This document shows, piece after piece, positions 62,530 to 64,000 of a DNA stretch of 64,000 nt (within the stretch, counting starts at the first letter, position 1; each line of letters starts with the position of its first letter). Made by a program: the position numbers and the translations under genes. The notes beneath the pieces are model-generated. The model ran no database searches. It was given only the letters and a program-made list of their open reading frames with translations, and had not been told where the DNA came from. Origin of the DNA: Bacteroidales bacterium (GTDB lineage Bacteria > Bacteroidota > Bacteroidia > Bacteroidales > F082); NCBI GenBank assembly GCA_024400455.1, contig JAKSMU010000006.1:113660-177659 (forward strand), read 5' to 3'.

Positions 62530-62844
62530 CTTTTGCTGTTTCCACAACGCCTCAATTCATTATTGGGTTGGGGCGTTTTGTGATTCTGCTCATAAGTGAC
62601 GGGACTTGGACGGGCGGTGTGTCGAAGTCTTTTGGAATAGTTTTGGATAATCTCTATTGATTGTAAAAAATTGATTCTGTATTGTACTATCGTGCTGTCG
62701 TGCTTGCGTCAAGGGTGAAGAAGAGTAGGGGAGGGTATTGGTAGATGAATAAAAGATGAGGCATTTAAGTGAAAACCGGGGGGCTTTAAATGAGAGTGTA
62801 GGTGAAGTAAAGTAATGATTAAGTGGGTAATGTCTTCGTTTTCA
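62530..62844. other. 315-base intergenic region
   Basis: Apart from the terminator at 62546-62580 I see no gene or repeat here. It separates the outer-membrane protein gene from the 3' end of the convergent DUF3791/DUF3990 operon. Confidence 0.5.
62546..62580 (+). terminator. terminator after the outer-membrane protein gene
   Basis: AACGCCTCAA pairs with TTGGGGCGTT (one G-U), followed by TTG. It lies 17 bases after the stop. Confidence 0.65.
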
Positions 62845-63042
62845 TTGTTGGATTTCCATCATTATGTTATCCAAGATATACTGGTCGCTCATCAGCTGAA
62901 GTCCGTATTTCGGGTCGGAGAGCTGTTGGTAGGTGTTGGTGGAATAAAACAGATCCAACGCCCGCTCAGCGTCAATTTGCAGTGCCTCGGCAAGCATTAT
63001 GATGATGTGGCTTTGTTTGCGCCAAAGTACGGTGTCTCTCAT
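62842..63042 (-). CDS. DUF3791-like protein (second copy)
   Basis: This 66-residue protein (MRDTVLWRKQSHIIIMLAEA, LQIDAERALDLFYSTNTYQQ, LMSDQYILDNIMMEIQQ) fits the short helical DUF3791 pattern. Its ATG overlaps the stop of the DUF3990 gene (ATGA), so translation is coupled. In a toxin-antitoxin reading it would be a cognate partner of DUF3990. It diverges strongly from the other DUF3791-like protein upstream (63551-63799 region). Confidence 0.65.
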   Translation of the reverse strand: MRDTVLWRKQSHIIIMLAEALQIDAERALDLFYSTNTYQQLSDPKYGLQLMSDQYILDNIMMEIQQ

Positions 63043-63551
63043 TCTTCATCCTCCAAGTTAGGTGAATAACTCTCTATAAACTGTAGATAATGGTCAATGA
63101 CGGACTGGCTGAGGATACAAAGTTGATGGTTCACTTTTTTGTATTGTAGTTGGCCCAAAGCCTGTTCTGCGGTTATGATTCCCTTTTCATAGTCTTCGAC
63201 CGTGTCGATGACGTTGTCGTTGGCCACGCCGCCCTCGATAACATCGTATTTCGATGAATAGTCTTTGCCACGACGGCAATCCACCACAAAGTCCAGCCAA
63301 TCAAGATCGTATGATGGAAAGATTTTATACCGGACGCCGTCTAATCTTGCGTGTTCCTCGTCGAAACGGAAAATACTTACAACAGGTTTGATGTTTCTTC
63401 CTTTTCGGCTTGCGATGATGGCGGCCCATGCTTCAGCCTGTTCCTTGATGTTTGTGAGATAAAAGCCCTGGCCGAAGTCGAGATTTCGACGACCGGCTTT
63501 TGCTAGGGGCTGTTGAACCTCCATGTACGAACCGTGGTAAAACGTGATCAT
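63039..63551 (-). CDS. DUF3990 family protein, putative ADP-ribosyltransferase-like toxin
   Basis: This 170-residue protein starts at the ATG at 63551; a longer frame overlaps the upstream gene. It has the DUF3990 markers MITFYHGSYMEV and LDFGQGFYLTNIKEQAEAW, then FRFDEEHARLDGVRYKIF and CRRGKDYSSKYDVIEGGVAN. The YHGS and GFYLT pieces resemble the NAD-binding core of ADP-ribosyltransferases. Start and stop both overlap neighbouring genes by 4 bases. Toxin function and target are inference. Confidence 0.75.
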   Translation of the reverse strand: MITFYHGSYMEVQQPLAKAGRRNLDFGQGFYLTNIKEQAEAWAAIIASRKGRNIKPVVSIFRFDEEHARLDGVRYKIFPSYDLDWLDFVVDCRRGKDYSSKYDVIEGGVANDNVIDTVEDYEKGIITAEQALGQLQYKKVNHQLCILSQSVIDHYLQFIESYSPNLEDEE

Positions 63552-63799
63552 AAGTTGTCCTCCTTTGCTTCTTGTTCCCAATTGTTAAGTGTCTCAATGG
63601 TGTCGTCCACCACCCATTCAAGGCTTTGGGTGTGAAGTTGGTCATAATATCTGAATAGGCGTTTGTGGATCAGATCTTGTAGTTTTAGCCTGTCGTGCAT
63701 TCTTTTTCCGCTGATCTTTTCCTTTTTCGCGCTAGCTTCGATGGCCATCACTGCGAAATGGACTTTGCGATAGGTGTCGTTTGATAGTTGGGTTGTCAT
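63548..63799 (-). CDS. DUF3791-like protein (first copy)
   Basis: This 83-residue protein starts at the ATG at 63799 (MTTQLSNDTYRKVHFAVMAI). A longer frame to 63856 begins upstream of the predicted promoter, so it is rejected. IEASAKKEKISGKRMHDRL and YYDQLHTQSLEWVVDDTIE fit the DUF3791 pattern (helix, then LHTQ near the C-terminus). Its stop overlaps the DUF3990 start (ATGA). It is probably the antitoxin-like partner that heads the operon. Confidence 0.7.
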   Translation of the reverse strand: MTTQLSNDTYRKVHFAVMAIEASAKKEKISGKRMHDRLKLQDLIHKRLFRYYDQLHTQSLEWVVDDTIETLNNWEQEAKEDNL

Positions 63800-63843
63800 G
63801 AGCGTTCTGGTTTTTAACTGCCTTGAATCTTCGATTTCATTTG

Positions 63844-63851
63844 CAAAAATA
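63844..63851 (-). promoter_or_regulatory. -7 box of the DUF3791-DUF3990-DUF3791 operon
   Basis: TATTTTTG on the minus strand fits TAnnTTTG; start near 63837. No clear -33 box was seen. Confidence 0.4.
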
Positions 63852-63932
63852 CTCATTATTTCGATTGTTGCTATACGGAATTGATAAAAGTATTGAGATT
63901 TGTTTGAATTGCGTAAGAGGAAGGTGATATAA

Positions 63933-64000
63933 TGTTCCCTGAAAATTAGACCAAAGGTTAAAGTGGTTATCTTTGCAGAAACGAAAGGGAAAAAAGATGA
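63933..64000 (+). mobile_element. possible left end of an insertion sequence
   Basis: The stretch from TGTTCCCTGAAAATTAGACC (63933-63952) resembles the terminal repeat of IS3-like elements. A TATCTTTG promoter box follows at 63968-63975 and an ATG at 63997, the right distance for a transposase start. The element runs off the window, so this is tentative. Confidence 0.35.

Overview
The window is a chromosomal segment of an anaerobic Bacteroidota bacterium, most likely an uncultured member of the Bacteroidales. Three signs support this. There are many TAnnTTTG promoter -7 boxes (the Bacteroidota housekeeping promoter) just upstream of genes. There are type IX secretion (T9SS) components and T9SS-sorted cargo. 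There are TonB-dependent receptors with a carboxypeptidase-like N-terminal domain. Pyruvate:ferredoxin oxidoreductase and Na+-NQR point to anaerobic, sodium-based energy metabolism. T9SS is generally absent from Bacteroides itself, so a different Bacteroidales lineage is likelier. I cannot name the family or genus from this sequence alone. I saw no rRNA or tRNA gene and no CRISPR array.

Layout: 1-1370 is the start of nifJ. 1.6-6.7 kb holds small exported proteins (a T9SS cargo, two lipoproteins, a TonB-C protein). 6.7-12.5 kb holds a YitT-type membrane protein, two adjacent tRNA-editing enzymes (AlaX-like and YbaK) and purL. 12.9-19.2 kb holds a TonB-dependent receptor, priA and a T9SS plug-type (DUF5103) protein. 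19.3-25.2 kb is the complete nqrABCDEF operon, with a palindromic repeat inserted in frame in nqrA. 25.2-35.7 kb holds a HIT protein, greA and a three-gene outer-membrane operon (TonB receptor, 1501-residue secreted protein, PorV/PorQ-like protein). 36-44.4 kb holds ahcY, a DAHP synthase/chorismate mutase fusion, asnS, rpoN and a sensor histidine kinase. 44.6-49.4 kb is a fatty-acid synthesis locus (fabH, fabF, fabZ, acpP, fabK, fabG), divergent from a membrane-anchored LytTR regulator. 50.4-57.9 kb holds gene-end debris, a FucI-like protein, a T9SS-sorted thioredoxin-fold protein, an LptD-like protein, a cell-wall amidase and ridA. 58.1-58.6 kb is an array of about twelve 41-bp repeats. 59-62.5 kb is a TPR/HTH regulator followed by a DUF3244 protein, a lipoprotein and an outer-membrane protein. 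62.8-63.8 kb is a three-gene DUF3791-DUF3990-DUF3791 cassette that looks like a toxin-antitoxin module. The last bases look like the left end of an insertion sequence.

The most unusual items are: the 41-bp minisatellite; the doubly coupled DUF3791/DUF3990/DUF3791 cassette; the helically phased TGTGGCG repeats between the LytTR regulator and the fab genes; the in-frame palindromes in nqrA; a candidate small RNA before the DAHP synthase gene; and the mutS-like and histidine-kinase gene-end fragments at 50.4-50.7 kb. All function calls come from reading translated sequence and motifs; no database search was run.
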